64,000 nt of DNA, taken from Mycobacterium avium subsp. avium. Lineage in GTDB: Bacteria; Actinomycetota; Actinomycetes; Mycobacteriales; Mycobacteriaceae. Below, in pieces: positions 1 through 10,468 of this stretch. A model generated the notes under the pieces. It made no database searches. It worked only from the letters and a program-made list of their open reading frames with translations, and had not been told where the DNA came from. Position numbers and translations under genes: made by a program. Location: positions 2,728,001 to 2,792,000 of the forward strand of contig NZ_CP046507.1 in the NCBI RefSeq assembly GCF_009741445.1, in the 5' to 3' direction. Position 1 is the first letter of the stretch, and every line of letters begins with the position of its first letter.

Positions 1-3000
1 CCTGCGCACCGATGTTGGCGCGCGCGGCCTCCGACGACGCCATCCCCCCTTGGGCCCAGGGCCCGAGGTTGACCCCGGTCGCCGGCAAGCCGCGCGCCTG
101 TCGCGCTGCGACCAGCCCGTCGAGCCACGCGTTGGCGGTCGAATAGTTGGCCTGGCCGGGTGAACCGAGCAGGCTGGACACCGAGGACGACACGATGAAG
201 AAGTCGAGATCGTCGGTCCTCGTCGCATGGTCCAGGTAGCTGGCTCCGAATGCCTTGGGCGCCAACGCCACCCGGAAACGCTCCGGGCTCTGCTGGGACA
301 GCAGCGCGTCGTCGAGCACGCCCGCCAGATGCGCCACTCCCGCCAGCGGGGGCAGTTCGGCGCGGATCCGGGCCAGCAGCTGCTCGACCTGCGCGGCGTC
401 ACCGACGTCGGCGGCGAAGGTGTGGACGCGGCACCGGTAGCGCTCGGTGATGTCGTCGATGGCCCGCCGCGCCGCGGCGTCGGGTGCACGCCGGCTGGTC
501 AGCACGATCTCGCCGGCGCCGAGCTGGGCCAAATAGGCCGCCAGGTGCAGGCCGATCGCGCCGAGCCCACCGGTGATCAGATAGCTGCGATCACCGCGCG
601 GTTGCAGCGGTTTCGGCATCTGCAGCACGATCTTGCCGATGTGCCTTGCTTGCTGCATGCGGCGAAACGCCGTCTTCGCCTCGGCCAGCGGATAGATCTC
701 GGCGGGCAACGGCCTCCACTCGCCGCTGGCCAGCCCGTCCGACACCTCGGTCAGCAGGGCATGAATGTGCTCCGGCTGTTCCACGCAGGCCCAGTCCAAC
801 GCGACGATCTCGTAGGCGATATCGGGGCGGGCCGCCGCCATCTGCTCGCGGGTCCAGATGTCTCGCTTGGCGATCTCGACGAAACGGCCGTGTTGGGCGG
901 TGGCCCGCACGGTCGCCTCGATGAATCCCTCATTGGTCAGGCTGTTGAGCACCACGTCGACGCCGGCGCCGTCGGTGTCGGCGAGGATCTGGTCGGCGAA
1001 ATCGGTGCTGCGCGAATCGTAGACGTATTCCACACCCAGCTTGCGCAGCGTCGCGCGTTTGTAGGTGCTCGCGGTGGCGAACACGGTCGCTCCGTGTCGC
1101 TGCGCCAGCTGGATGGCGGCCAATCCGACGCCACCGCTTGCCGCATGAATGAGCACGCGGTCACCGGGTTTCAGCTGGGCCCAGTCGAACGCGAGCCGGG
1201 CGGTGAGCGCCGCGGCGGGAATGGTCGCGGCATCCACCGCGCTCACGCCGTCGGGAATCGGCGCCAGCAACTGGACCGGCACATTGAACCGGCTGGCGAA
1301 CGCGCCCTGCATGAAACCGTAGACGCGCGTGCCGACCTCGAGTCCGGTAACGCCGCTGCCCAATTGGGTGACGGTGCCGGCGAAGTCGCCGCCGAGCGGC
1401 CCCGGGTCGCCCGGGTAGAGGCCCAGCACGTTGAGCACCTCCCGGAAGTTCAAACCGCCGGCCTCGACACGCACCTGCACACAGCCCTCGGCCGGGGGCG
1501 GCGCCTCCTGCTCGATCAGCCGCAGGTTGTCGATCGCGCCGCGTTCGGTGGGGGCAAGGACGTAGTCGGTGCCGCGAGGTACCGCGAGATGACCGCTGCG
1601 CGCCCACGGCAGTAACCGGGATGCCAGGAGTTTCCCCTGCCGCACCGCCAGTTCCGGTTCGTCCAGCGGCGCGCCGAGCAGACCGGCCAGCGACCGCACG
1701 GCCTGCTCCGACCCGTCGGAATCGACCAGCCTGCACCGCAGCGCCGGTTCCTCGTTGACGATGGTGCGCCCAAGTCCCCACAGCGCCGCCTGCACCGGGT
1801 CGACCGGTTCGCCGGACTCGGTCGCCACGCCCCGTTCGGTGACGATCCACAGGCCACCGGGAAGCTTGACCGCCGAGCCATCCGCGTTCTGCAAGGCGTG
1901 CACGGCGGTGAGAAGCCCGGCGATCTCGGTTTCCAGCCGCGCCACGGATTCGGCGCTCGACTCCTGTCCACCGGATTGCGTTGCGCGCCAGACGATGCCG
2001 GTGACCCGGCCGCCGCGGTCCTCGGCGCGCGCCAACAGCTGCCCGAAGGACTCCGGATCGGTGTTGCGGTCGAATGGGATGCAGCCCGGCAGTTGAGCCG
2101 CCAGTTCGTCGAAGCCGGCGATCAGCCATGTCCCGCTTGGATTTGCGACACCATCGTTCGACGGCTGGGGTGGAACCTCATGCCAGCCAAGGGTGTACAG
2201 CAGCCGGGTGGCATCGCCGCCCAGTCCCCGCAACAACGCCTCGCGGGGCGCGCGCTTGACCGTGAACTCGCGTATCCCACCCAGGTGGCGACCGTCCCGA
2301 TCGATGAAATCGATGTCGAAGACTTGGGTTTCGCTGTCCAGCGCGCTGGGCCGCCATTTCCCGCGGCAATAGAACCGCCGCGGCATCTTCTCCCGCAGGG
2401 ACACCTGCCCGTACCGCAACGGCAGCAACAGATCATTGAAGCCCTGTTCGGCGGCGAGAAGGGCGGGAAACGCCGGGAAGACGACTCCGGTGCACAGGTC
2501 GAGCAGCACCGGATGCATGGGCTCCGTCCCGAGGTGCTCGGCGAGTTCGTCACCCACGGTGACGTCGCCGACCGCCTCACCGTCGCCCATCCACAGCGAC
2601 TTCAGCGAGGTGGACCACGTGGTCCCCCACTCCAGTTCGCTTTCGGCGAAGCTGTCGAACAGCAGTTGCGGGCGGCTGCGGTCCAACCTCTCGATCACGG
2701 CGTCGATGTGGTCCGCCGGGTCGGCCGCCGGCTCGTCCTCGATGCCGGCGACGACGGTGCCATCGGCGTTCAACGACCATTCGGCATCGGGGACGCCGTA
2801 CGGGCGGCTGTCCACCCGGAAGCTCCAGCCGCCCTCCTGCAGCGGATGCAGACTCAGCTGCACTTCACGAGAAGCCTTGTCGGGCAGGATGATCGGCTCA
2901 TAGAAGTAGACGTTTTGCACACGTGCCGGCGGCCCGACGGCGGCCAGGGCCATCGCCGCATATGTCGCGCCCGGGACGACGACGGTGCCGTAGATCACGT

Positions 3001-6000
3001 GATCGGCAAGCCAGGGCTGCGACTTCACCGACAACCTACTGGTGTAGACGGAGTCGCCGGAGGCGAGCTCCTTCGCGCTGCCCAGCAGCCCGGATGCCGC
3101 GGCGCCCTGTCCATCGATGCCGGCGATGCCGGAAGCTTTGGGCCAGAAGCGCCGCCGCTGGAACGGGTAGGTGGGCAGTTCGAGTTTGCGGCGCGGTCGA
3201 CGATGCAGCGCGGCGAACTCGGGACGATGACCGCTGACGTATGCCGCGGCCAGCCCTTCGGCGATCTGTCGCCGATCGCCGACGCCCTTGCGCAGGGAAA
3301 CGATCGCGCGTGGCGCGGCCAGGTGTTCCGGCCAGACCTGCACCGCGGCCCCCGTCAGCACCGGTTGCGGACCGATCTCCATCAGCACCGTGCAGCCCAG
3401 CGCCGCGACGGTACGCACGCTTTCGGCGAACTGCACCGGCTGGCGGGAATGCCGCCGCCAATAGCGGGCGTCGAGCGGGGTTTCGGTGGTGAGCACCGTA
3501 CCGGTGCGGTTGCAGACCAGCGGCAGCGTGGGTACGGCGAAGTCCAGATGCGCCGCATACGACTCGAATTCATCGAGCACCGGGTCCAGCAGCTCCGAGT
3601 GGAAGGCGTGGCTGGTTTCCAGCCAGCTGCACCGGATCCCGTCACTGGCACCGCGGGCCACGATCTGTTCCAGATCCGCGCCGGGACCCGAGAGCACCGT
3701 GTTGGGACCGTTGTAGGCGGCCACCGACACCCGGGGGCAGTCGTTGGCGAGCTCCTCGACGTATTGGGCGTCGGCGAACACCGCCACCATCCGGCCGCCG
3801 TCGGGCAGGCCGCCGAACAGCCGGCCGCGCTCGGCCATCAGCCGCGCCCCGTCCTCGAGGCTGAAAACGCCTGCGACACAAGCCGCCGCGTATTGGCCCA
3901 CGCTGTGCCCCAGCACCACGTCGGGCTCGACACCCCAGGATTGCCACAGCCTGGCCAGGCCCATCTCGACGGCGAACAACGCGGGCTGCGCAAAAGCGGT
4001 ATTCCGCAGGGTTTTTCCGGCCTCACCACCGGTGTCCTTGTCGGTCGCGAAGATCACCTCGGTCAACGGACGCGGCAGCAGCCCGTCGACGGCGTCCGCG
4101 CAGCGCGTCACCGTCTCGGCGAAAACCGGCTCGGCGTCGAACAACTCGCGCGCCATCCCCGGGTATTGGCTGCCCTGTCCGGTGAACAACCACGCCGTCG
4201 TCGGCGGGTCGGTGCACTCGCCGCGCGCAACTCCCGGCCGGGTTCGGTTGTCGGCGAGGTCGGCCAGCGCCTCGCGTGCGCTGCGCACCGAATCCACCAC
4301 CAGCGCGGCCCGGTGCTCGAAATGCGCACGCCCGGCCCCGACGGTGAAGCACAGATCGCCGATGTCCGCGTCGGGATGAGCGTGCAACCATTCCCCGTAC
4401 CGCTGCGCCAGCGCCAGCAGCGCCTCCGGTGACCGCGCGGACAGCGGCAGCACGTCGACCGGGCGTGCGTCGGATTCGGCTGCCGGGGTGGCGTCTTGCG
4501 TCGTTACCGGTTGCGGCGCCTCCTCGATCAACACGTGTGCGTTGGTGCCGGTGAACCCGAACGAGCTCACCCCGGCTCGCCGCGGCCGGCCGTTGGTCTG
4601 CCAGGGAACCGCCTTGTCCACCACCCGCAGTGGCAGCGAGTCCCACGGGATATGCGGCGACGGGGTCTCGAAATGCAGGCTCTGCGGGAGCATTTCGTGC
4701 TGCAGCGACAACACGACCTTGATCAGGCCGGCGACCCCGGAGGCCGCCTCGAGGTGGCCGATGTTGGTCTTCACCGATCCGATCAGCAGCGGCCGGTCGG
4801 TGTCCCGGGTGGCGCCGTAGACGGCCCCGGCCGCCTGCACTTCGATCGGATCCCCCAGCGCGGTGCCCGTCCCGTGCGCCTCGAGGTAGTCGACGTCATC
4901 GCCGGAGAGGCCGGCGCGGCTCAGCGCCGTGGCGATAAGCCGTTGCTGTGCACCACCATTGGGCACCGTGAGACCGCTGGACGCGCCGTCCTGGTTGACC
5001 GCGCTGGCCGGGATGACCGCGCACACCCGGTCTCCGTCGCGCACGGCGTCGCTCATCCGCTTGAGCACCAGGATCCCGCAGCCTTCGCTGCGCACATAAC
5101 CGTCGGCGGTGGCATCGAAGGTCTTGCATCGCCCGACGGGTGAAAGCATCCGGGCGCGCGACGCGGCGATGTTGGACACCGGACTCAGCAGCACGTTGAC
5201 ACCGCCGGCCAACGCCAAATCGCAGTCACCGGAATGCAATGCCTGGCAGGCCTGATGCACGGCCACCAGCGACGAGCTGCATGCGGTGTCGACGGCCACC
5301 GCGGGTCCTTCCAGACCCAGCGCGAAGGCGACCCGGCCGGAGATGGCGTTGAGCGCGTTGCCGGTGATGAAGTGCGGCTCGATCTTGTCCACCGACTCGG
5401 CGGACAGCAGATGCGAATACTCGTTGGCGCCGACCCCCACGAAGATGCCGCTTCGGCTGCCGCGCAGCGCGGCCGGGGAATACCCGGCACGCTCCAAGCC
5501 CTCCCACACGGTTTCCAGCACCAGCCGCTGCTGCGGGTCGATCCACACCGCTTCGCGCGGCGAGATACCGAAGAACTCCGGATCGAATTCGTCGATTTGG
5601 TCCAGGTATCCGCCGAATCGGCTGTACATCTTGCCGGGGGTTTCCGGATCCGGGTCGTAGAACTCGTCGATGTCGAATCGGTCTTCCGGGACTTCCCGGA
5701 TGGCGTCGACACCGCCGGACAGCAACTCCCAGAAGGCTTCCGGATCAGCGGCGCCGGGGAAACGGCATGCCATCGCGACGATCGCGATCGGCTCGTCCGT
5801 GCGGCCGGCCGGCGCCGGGGTGCCCGCCGGCGGTGCGGGTTTGGCGTCCGGCTGCCCGCGCAGGTCGAGCACGTCGCCGAGCAGGTACTCGGCGACATCG
5901 GACAGCCGCGGGTAATCCATCGCCAGGGTTGCGGGTATCTGCTTGCCCACGCCTTGCTCGATGTGGCGGCGCAGTTCGATGGCCATCAGCGAATCCATGC

Positions 6001-9000
6001 CGAGGTCGAAGAATCCCGCGTCCTCGCGGATCTCCGCGGCATCGACGCGCGTCACCTCGGCGACAGCGTTGCGCAGAAACTCCGTCATGAGTTTCCTGCG
6101 CTGCTGTACCGGCGCGCCGGCGAGCCGCTCGACCAGCCCCGTCTTCCCGGAAGGCGTTGGTGCCGGGGCGAAATCGGGTATCTCCCGGACCAGTTCCGCC
6201 AGCAACGACCGCTGCCCCGCTTGCTGGTAGAGCGGCAGGAAGCGGGTCCAGTCGATCCGGGCCACCACCCCCTGCGCGGCGGCGGTCGCCATGACATCGG
6301 CCAGACCCGCCAGCGCGTCGGCGGGTGAGAGTGTCTTGATGCCGCGCTGAGCCAGTCGCGCCCGGGCGTTCTCGTCGGCCATGCCCGCCGCCCAGGGACC
6401 GAAGTTGACGCTGATCCCGTTGACGCCCTGCTCACGCAGCCGCCACGCCAGCCCGTCGAGGAAGGCGTTGGCCGCGCCGTACGCCGTCTGACCCAGACCA
6501 CCCCATACCGAGGCGATCGAGGACGTGCTGACGAAGAAGTCCAACCGCAGGTCGGCGGCGGCTTCGCTCAAATGCCAAGCACCCCAGACCTTCCCGGCGA
6601 AAACCCGGTCTATTTCGGCGTCTTCGAGGTCGCTCAGCGGGGTGGTGCCGATCTCGCCCGCGGCATGGACTATGCCGGCCACCGGCGGCAGTTCGGCCCG
6701 CACGGCGCCGAGCAGCCGCGCAACGTGGTGGGCGTCGGCGACATCGGCCGCGATCACCCGGACTTCGCATCCGTGCTGTTGGCTGAGGGCGTCGATGCGC
6801 CGCTGTGCGGCTTCGCCCGGCGCGCGGCGGCCGGTCAGCACCAGGTGCCGGGCGCCCTGCGCAGCCAGGTGGCCGGCGATCTCCAGTCCGATCGAACCCA
6901 GCCCGCCGGTCACCAGATACGTTGCGTCGGCACGCAATGTCAGCGCAGCCGCGGCCGGCTGCCCGCTTCGTCGCGTCAGCCGGGGAACGTAGATGTCCGA
7001 GCCGCGCAGCGCGATCTGGTCCTCCCCGACGGCCGGGTCGCGCGGCGCCGACGCGACCCTGACCAACCGGGACCATTCCTCGGCGCTGCCCTGCGCCAGG
7101 TCGGCCAGCCCGCCCCACAATTGCGGATATTCCAGGGACGCCGCCCGGCCGAATCCCCACAGGCAGCTTTGATCCGGGAACACGGTGTCGGCGTCGGTGA
7201 CTCGTTGCGCGCCGCGGGTGACCAACCAAATCGGTTGGCGCAGTTCAGCGGCGGCCGCGGCGCGGAAGAGCCGCCGTGTTCCGGCCAGTACCCGGTGCTG
7301 CATCCGCAGCAGCGACCGCATCGATGGTGCGGTGCCGGAATCCAGCGCCGCCACCAGCGCGATGCGTAGCGGCGCTTCCTCCGCCGCCGCGGCGCGCAAT
7401 ACGATCTCGAGTCGTTCCTCGTCCGCGTCGGAGGCGGGCAACACGAGAATCCGGTGCTGGTGCCCGCGCGCGGTGAGCGCGTCGACCAGCGGCGCGACGG
7501 CGTCGTCGTCATCGCCGACGACGAGCCAGGTGGCTTCGGCTTCGGGGCCAGGGACCGTGGACTTCTCCCAGCGGATCTCGTAGCGGTCCTCGGCGATGGA
7601 CCGACTCTTGCGCTGTTGATTGTGTTGTGCGGCAAGCTTCGTCAGCACATCGAGGGTGTGCTGATCGGCGCTCGCGCCGTCGAGCAACTCCGCGAGTTCG
7701 GCGATCCGGCCGTCCTCGAGAAGCCGGACGGCCGTGGTCTGGGTCGAGGTTTGTTGGCTGCCGGGCGGGACCCGCTGCTCGCTGAACCAGTACTGGCGAT
7801 GCTGGAACGGATAGGTGGGCAGGTCAAGCTTTCGCGCCGGACCGACGGCGGCACCAAAGTCCGGGAGGTGGCCGACAATGTAGGCCTCGGCAAGCGCTTC
7901 GGTGATCTGGCGGTGGTCGGCGGTGTTGCGGCGCAAGGATGCGATCGCCCGGGGCGCGGTCGCCGGGTCGGGCCAGGCCCGCAGGGCCGCGGCGGTGAGC
8001 ACGGGTTGGGGGCCGATCTCCAGCAACACCTTGCAGCACAGGTCGGCGAGGGTGTGAACGCTCTTGGCGAACTCGACCGGTTGGCGGGCATGGCGACGCC
8101 AATAGGCCCCATCGAGTTTCACGCTCCTGCCCAGGGCGGAGCCGGTTCGGTTGCAGATCAAGATCCGTTGGGGCGGACCGAAATCGAACTGGTTCGCATA
8201 CGACTCGAACTCGTCGAGAATCGGATCCAGCAGCGCCGAGTGGAACGCGTGGCTGGTGTCGAGCCAGTCGCACCGGACTTTCTCGGCGGTCAACCGGGCC
8301 ACCGCCTGCTCCAGCTCCTGCCCCGGTCCCGACAACACGGTGTTGGCACCGTTGTACGCGGCGACCGACAAGCTCGGGAACTCGTCGGTGAGGCCCTCGA
8401 CGCGGGCCGCGGCGGCGAACGCCGCCACCATCCGACCGCCCGCGGGCAAACTGCCGAACAGCCGGCCGCGCTCGGCGATCAGCCGCGCCCCATCCTCGAG
8501 GCGCAGCACGCCGGCAACGCAGGCCGCCGAATACTGGCCGACGCTGTGGCCCAGCACCACGTCGGGTTCGAAGCCCCACGACTGCCAGAGCCGGGCCAGA
8601 CCCATCTCCACGGCGAACAAGGCGGGCTGGGCGTAGCTGGTCTGCCGCAACGTCGCTTCGCTGGCCGGGTCATCCGTATCGAAAATTACGTCCAGCAACG
8701 GCTTTTCGAGAACATCGGCGAGCACCGTGGCGCAGCGGGTCAGCGTCTCGGCGAACACCGGCTCGGTGTCGAACAACTCTCTGGCCATGCCGGCGTACTG
8801 GCTGCCCTGACCGGTGAACAGCCACGCCGTTTTCGGCGCGTCCTCGCAAACCCCGCGCAGCAGTCCCGGGGCCGGCCGGTCGTCGGCCAGCGCCGCGAGC
8901 AACTCACCGGCGGACCCCGTCGAATCCACCACCAGCGCGGCCCGGTGTTCGAAGTGCGCCCGGCCCGCCCCGGCGGTCAAGCACAGGTCGGCCAGGGCGG

Positions 9001-10468
9001 TGTCGGGATGCGCGCTCAACCAGTCGCGGTACTCGCCGGCGATCTGCACCAACGCGGCGGGTGTTCGCGCCGACAGCGGAAGTACGTGGAACCGGCGCTG
9101 ACCGGGCGGCCGGACGGCGGCCGGTGGTACGGCGGCCCGACCCGTCCCGTCGGGTGCTTCCTCGAGGATGACGTGCGCGTTGGTTCCGGCGAACCCGAAT
9201 GAGCTGACGCCCGCCACGCGGGGCCGGCCGTTGCGTTGCCACGCGGTCGCCTCCTTGACGACCTGCACCGCAAGCCGATCCCAGGGAATGTGCGGCGACG
9301 GATCGCGAAAGTGCAGATGTTGCGGCAGCATCCCGTGCTCGAGCGCCAGGATCACCTTGATCACGCCCGCGATGCCGGCGGCCGCTTCCAGGTGTCCGAT
9401 GTTGGTTTTGACCGAGCCGATCAGCAGCGGTCTGCTGGCCTCGCGCCCCGCGCCGAGCACCGCACCTGCGGCCTGGACCTCGATCGGATCGCCCAGCGAG
9501 GTGCCGGTGCCGTGCGCCTCCAGGTAGTCGACGTCGCCGGGTGCGATGCCGGCGCGCTGCAGCGCCTCGGCGATAACTCGTTGCTGGGCAACGCCGTTCG
9601 GCACGGTCAAACCGCCCGATGCGCCGTCCTGGTTGATGGCGCTGCCCCGGATTACCGCCCGGATCCGGTCGCCGTCGCGGATCGCGTCCTCGAGCCGCTT
9701 CACAACGAGGACGCCACATCCCTCGCCACGGACGTAGCCGTCGGCGGCCGCGTCGAAGGTCTTGCATCGCCCGTCGGGCGCGAGCATGTGTGCCTGGGAA
9801 AAGGTGATCATGGTCGCCGGGGTGAGCAGGACGTTCGCGCCGCCGGCCAGCGCGAGGTCGCACTCCCCCAGACGCAGCGCTTGGCACGCCTGATGGATCG
9901 CCACCAACGACGAGCTGCACGCGGTGTCCACCGCGACCGCCGGGCCCTGCAGTCCCAACCGATAGCTGATCCGTCCCGCGGCGGCGGCAGACGATGTCCC
10001 GATCGCCGTGTAAGCCTCGATCTGGTCGTAGGTCAGCTCGTCGGAGGCCATCCCCAGGTAGTCGTGGGTGGATATTCCGATGAACACACCGGTGTTGGTG
10101 TTCGCCAAATCCGTTGGCGCGGTGCCGGAATGTTCCACCGCCCGCCACGCCGTCTCGAGCAGCAGCCGATGCTGCGGGTCCAACAGCCTGGCCTCGCGCG
10201 CCGACATGCCGAAAAACGGCGCGTCGAACCCGGTTACGTCGTCGACGAAACCGGCCCGGCGGGTGACAACTTTGCCGGGCGCGTCGGGATCCGGGTCGAA
10301 GAACTCGTCGGCGTCCCACCGGTCCTTGGGCACCTCCGATACCGCGTCCCGGCCTTCGGCCAGCACCCGCCAGAATTCATCGGCGTCCGCGGCGCCGGGA
10401 AAGCGCGCCGCATAGCCAACGATCGCGAAACTGGACGCCGGGTCCCTCAGACCCTCGACGGTCGACAT
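1..10468 (-). CDS. pks: Bimodular type I polyketide synthase (partial, C-terminus off left edge)
   Basis: The reading frame is open from ATG 10468 (preceded by a GAGAGAGG ribosome site) to the window edge, about 3,489 codons. Domains in order: KS1 (residues ~14-435, Cys184 in TACSSS, then EAHGTGT and KTNIGHLE), AT1 (~545-840, GHSVGQ, HAFH 740-743), KR1 (TGGLGSIG ~1184, Ser/Tyr1330/Asn triad), ACP1 (MDSL, Ser1493), KS2 (~1557 on, Cys1730), AT2 (~2090-2390, HAFH 2287-2290), DH2 (HxxxGxxxxP, His2490), ER2 (~3000-3280, GGVGLAAIQ), KR2 (TGGLGAIG, Tyr3442). The last ACP and any release domain lie outside. HAFH in both ATs is the usual malonyl-CoA signature. Module 1 has no DH. It diverges from a papA3-mmpL10-PE-fadD run, the neighbourhood of the TPP synthase of M. 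smegmatis, so phleic-acid-like chain synthesis is inferred. A related acyltrehalose or lipooligosaccharide PKS is the alternative. Confidence 0.93.
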   Translation of the reverse strand, partial: MSTVEGLRDPASSFAIVGYAARFPGAADADEFWRVLAEGRDAVSEVPKDRWDADEFFDPDPDAPGKVVTRRAGFVDDVTGFDAPFFGMSAREARLLDPQHRLLLETAWRAVEHSGTAPTDLANTNTGVFIGISTHDYLGMASDELTYDQIEAYTAIGTSSAAAAGRISYRLGLQGPAVAVDTACSSSLVAIHQACQALRLGECDLALAGGANVLLTPATMITFSQAHMLAPDGRCKTFDAAADGYVRGEGCGVLVVKRLEDAIRDGDRIRAVIRGSAINQDGASGGLTVPNGVAQQRVIAEALQRAGIAPGDVDYLEAHGTGTSLGDPIEVQAAGAVLGAGREASRPLLIGSVKTNIGHLEAAAGIAGVIKVILALEHGMLPQHLHFRDPSPHIPWDRLAVQVVKEATAWQRNGRPRVAGVSSFGFAGTNAHVILEEAPDGTGRAAVPPAAVRPPGQRRFHVLPLSARTPAALVQIAGEYRDWLSAHPDTALADLCLTAGAGRAHFEHRAALVVDSTGSAGELLAALADDRPAPGLLRGVCEDAPKTAWLFTGQGSQYAGMARELFDTEPVFAETLTRCATVLADVLEKPLLDVIFDTDDPASEATLRQTSYAQPALFAVEMGLARLWQSWGFEPDVVLGHSVGQYSAACVAGVLRLEDGARLIAERGRLFGSLPAGGRMVAAFAAAARVEGLTDEFPSLSVAAYNGANTVLSGPGQELEQAVARLTAEKVRCDWLDTSHAFHSALLDPILDEFESYANQFDFGPPQRILICNRTGSALGRSVKLDGAYWRRHARQPVEFAKSVHTLADLCCKVLLEIGPQPVLTAAALRAWPDPATAPRAIASLRRNTADHRQITEALAEAYIVGHLPDFGAAVGPARKLDLPTYPFQHRQYWFSEQRVPPGSQQTSTQTTAVRLLEDGRIAELAELLDGASADQHTLDVLTKLAAQHNQQRKSRSIAEDRYEIRWEKSTVPGPEAEATWLVVGDDDDAVAPLVDALTARGHQHRILVLPASDADEERLEIVLRAAAAEEAPLRIALVAALDSGTAPSMRSLLRMQHRVLAGTRRLFRAAAAAELRQPIWLVTRGAQRVTDADTVFPDQSCLWGFGRAASLEYPQLWGGLADLAQGSAEEWSRLVRVASAPRDPAVGEDQIALRGSDIYVPRLTRRSGQPAAAALTLRADATYLVTGGLGSIGLEIAGHLAAQGARHLVLTGRRAPGEAAQRRIDALSQQHGCEVRVIAADVADAHHVARLLGAVRAELPPVAGIVHAAGEIGTTPLSDLEDAEIDRVFAGKVWGAWHLSEAAADLRLDFFVSTSSIASVWGGLGQTAYGAANAFLDGLAWRLREQGVNGISVNFGPWAAGMADENARARLAQRGIKTLSPADALAGLADVMATAAAQGVVARIDWTRFLPLYQQAGQRSLLAELVREIPDFAPAPTPSGKTGLVERLAGAPVQQRRKLMTEFLRNAVAEVTRVDAAEIREDAGFFDLGMDSLMAIELRRHIEQGVGKQIPATLAMDYPRLSDVAEYLLGDVLDLRGQPDAKPAPPAGTPAPAGRTDEPIAIVAMACRFPGAADPEAFWELLSGGVDAIREVPEDRFDIDEFYDPDPETPGKMYSRFGGYLDQIDEFDPEFFGISPREAVWIDPQQRLVLETVWEGLERAGYSPAALRGSRSGIFVGVGANEYSHLLSAESVDKIEPHFITGNALNAISGRVAFALGLEGPAVAVDTACSSSLVAVHQACQALHSGDCDLALAGGVNVLLSPVSNIAASRARMLSPVGRCKTFDATADGYVRSEGCGILVLKRMSDAVRDGDRVCAVIPASAVNQDGASSGLTVPNGGAQQRLIATALSRAGLSGDDVDYLEAHGTGTALGDPIEVQAAGAVYGATRDTDRPLLIGSVKTNIGHLEAASGVAGLIKVVLSLQHEMLPQSLHFETPSPHIPWDSLPLRVVDKAVPWQTNGRPRRAGVSSFGFTGTNAHVLIEEAPQPVTTQDATPAAESDARPVDVLPLSARSPEALLALAQRYGEWLHAHPDADIGDLCFTVGAGRAHFEHRAALVVDSVRSAREALADLADNRTRPGVARGECTDPPTTAWLFTGQGSQYPGMARELFDAEPVFAETVTRCADAVDGLLPRPLTEVIFATDKDTGGEAGKTLRNTAFAQPALFAVEMGLARLWQSWGVEPDVVLGHSVGQYAAACVAGVFSLEDGARLMAERGRLFGGLPDGGRMVAVFADAQYVEELANDCPRVSVAAYNGPNTVLSGPGADLEQIVARGASDGIRCSWLETSHAFHSELLDPVLDEFESYAAHLDFAVPTLPLVCNRTGTVLTTETPLDARYWRRHSRQPVQFAESVRTVAALGCTVLMEIGPQPVLTGAAVQVWPEHLAAPRAIVSLRKGVGDRRQIAEGLAAAYVSGHRPEFAALHRRPRRKLELPTYPFQRRRFWPKASGIAGIDGQGAAASGLLGSAKELASGDSVYTSRLSVKSQPWLADHVIYGTVVVPGATYAAMALAAVGPPARVQNVYFYEPIILPDKASREVQLSLHPLQEGGWSFRVDSRPYGVPDAEWSLNADGTVVAGIEDEPAADPADHIDAVIERLDRSRPQLLFDSFAESELEWGTTWSTSLKSLWMGDGEAVGDVTVGDELAEHLGTEPMHPVLLDLCTGVVFPAFPALLAAEQGFNDLLLPLRYGQVSLREKMPRRFYCRGKWRPSALDSETQVFDIDFIDRDGRHLGGIREFTVKRAPREALLRGLGGDATRLLYTLGWHEVPPQPSNDGVANPSGTWLIAGFDELAAQLPGCIPFDRNTDPESFGQLLARAEDRGGRVTGIVWRATQSGGQESSAESVARLETEIAGLLTAVHALQNADGSAVKLPGGLWIVTERGVATESGEPVDPVQAALWGLGRTIVNEEPALRCRLVDSDGSEQAVRSLAGLLGAPLDEPELAVRQGKLLASRLLPWARSGHLAVPRGTDYVLAPTERGAIDNLRLIEQEAPPPAEGCVQVRVEAGGLNFREVLNVLGLYPGDPGPLGGDFAGTVTQLGSGVTGLEVGTRVYGFMQGAFASRFNVPVQLLAPIPDGVSAVDAATIPAAALTARLAFDWAQLKPGDRVLIHAASGGVGLAAIQLAQRHGATVFATASTYKRATLRKLGVEYVYDSRSTDFADQILADTDGAGVDVVLNSLTNEGFIEATVRATAQHGRFVEIAKRDIWTREQMAAARPDIAYEIVALDWACVEQPEHIHALLTEVSDGLASGEWRPLPAEIYPLAEAKTAFRRMQQARHIGKIVLQMPKPLQPRGDRSYLITGGLGAIGLHLAAYLAQLGAGEIVLTSRRAPDAAARRAIDDITERYRCRVHTFAADVGDAAQVEQLLARIRAELPPLAGVAHLAGVLDDALLSQQSPERFRVALAPKAFGASYLDHATRTDDLDFFIVSSSVSSLLGSPGQANYSTANAWLDGLVAARQARGLPATGVNLGPWAQGGMASSEAARANIGAQ

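Noticed and set aside
1898..4432. An 844-codon plus-strand frame within the PKS
   Set aside because: The minus strand encodes uninterrupted PKS domains with catalytic residues across the same DNA.
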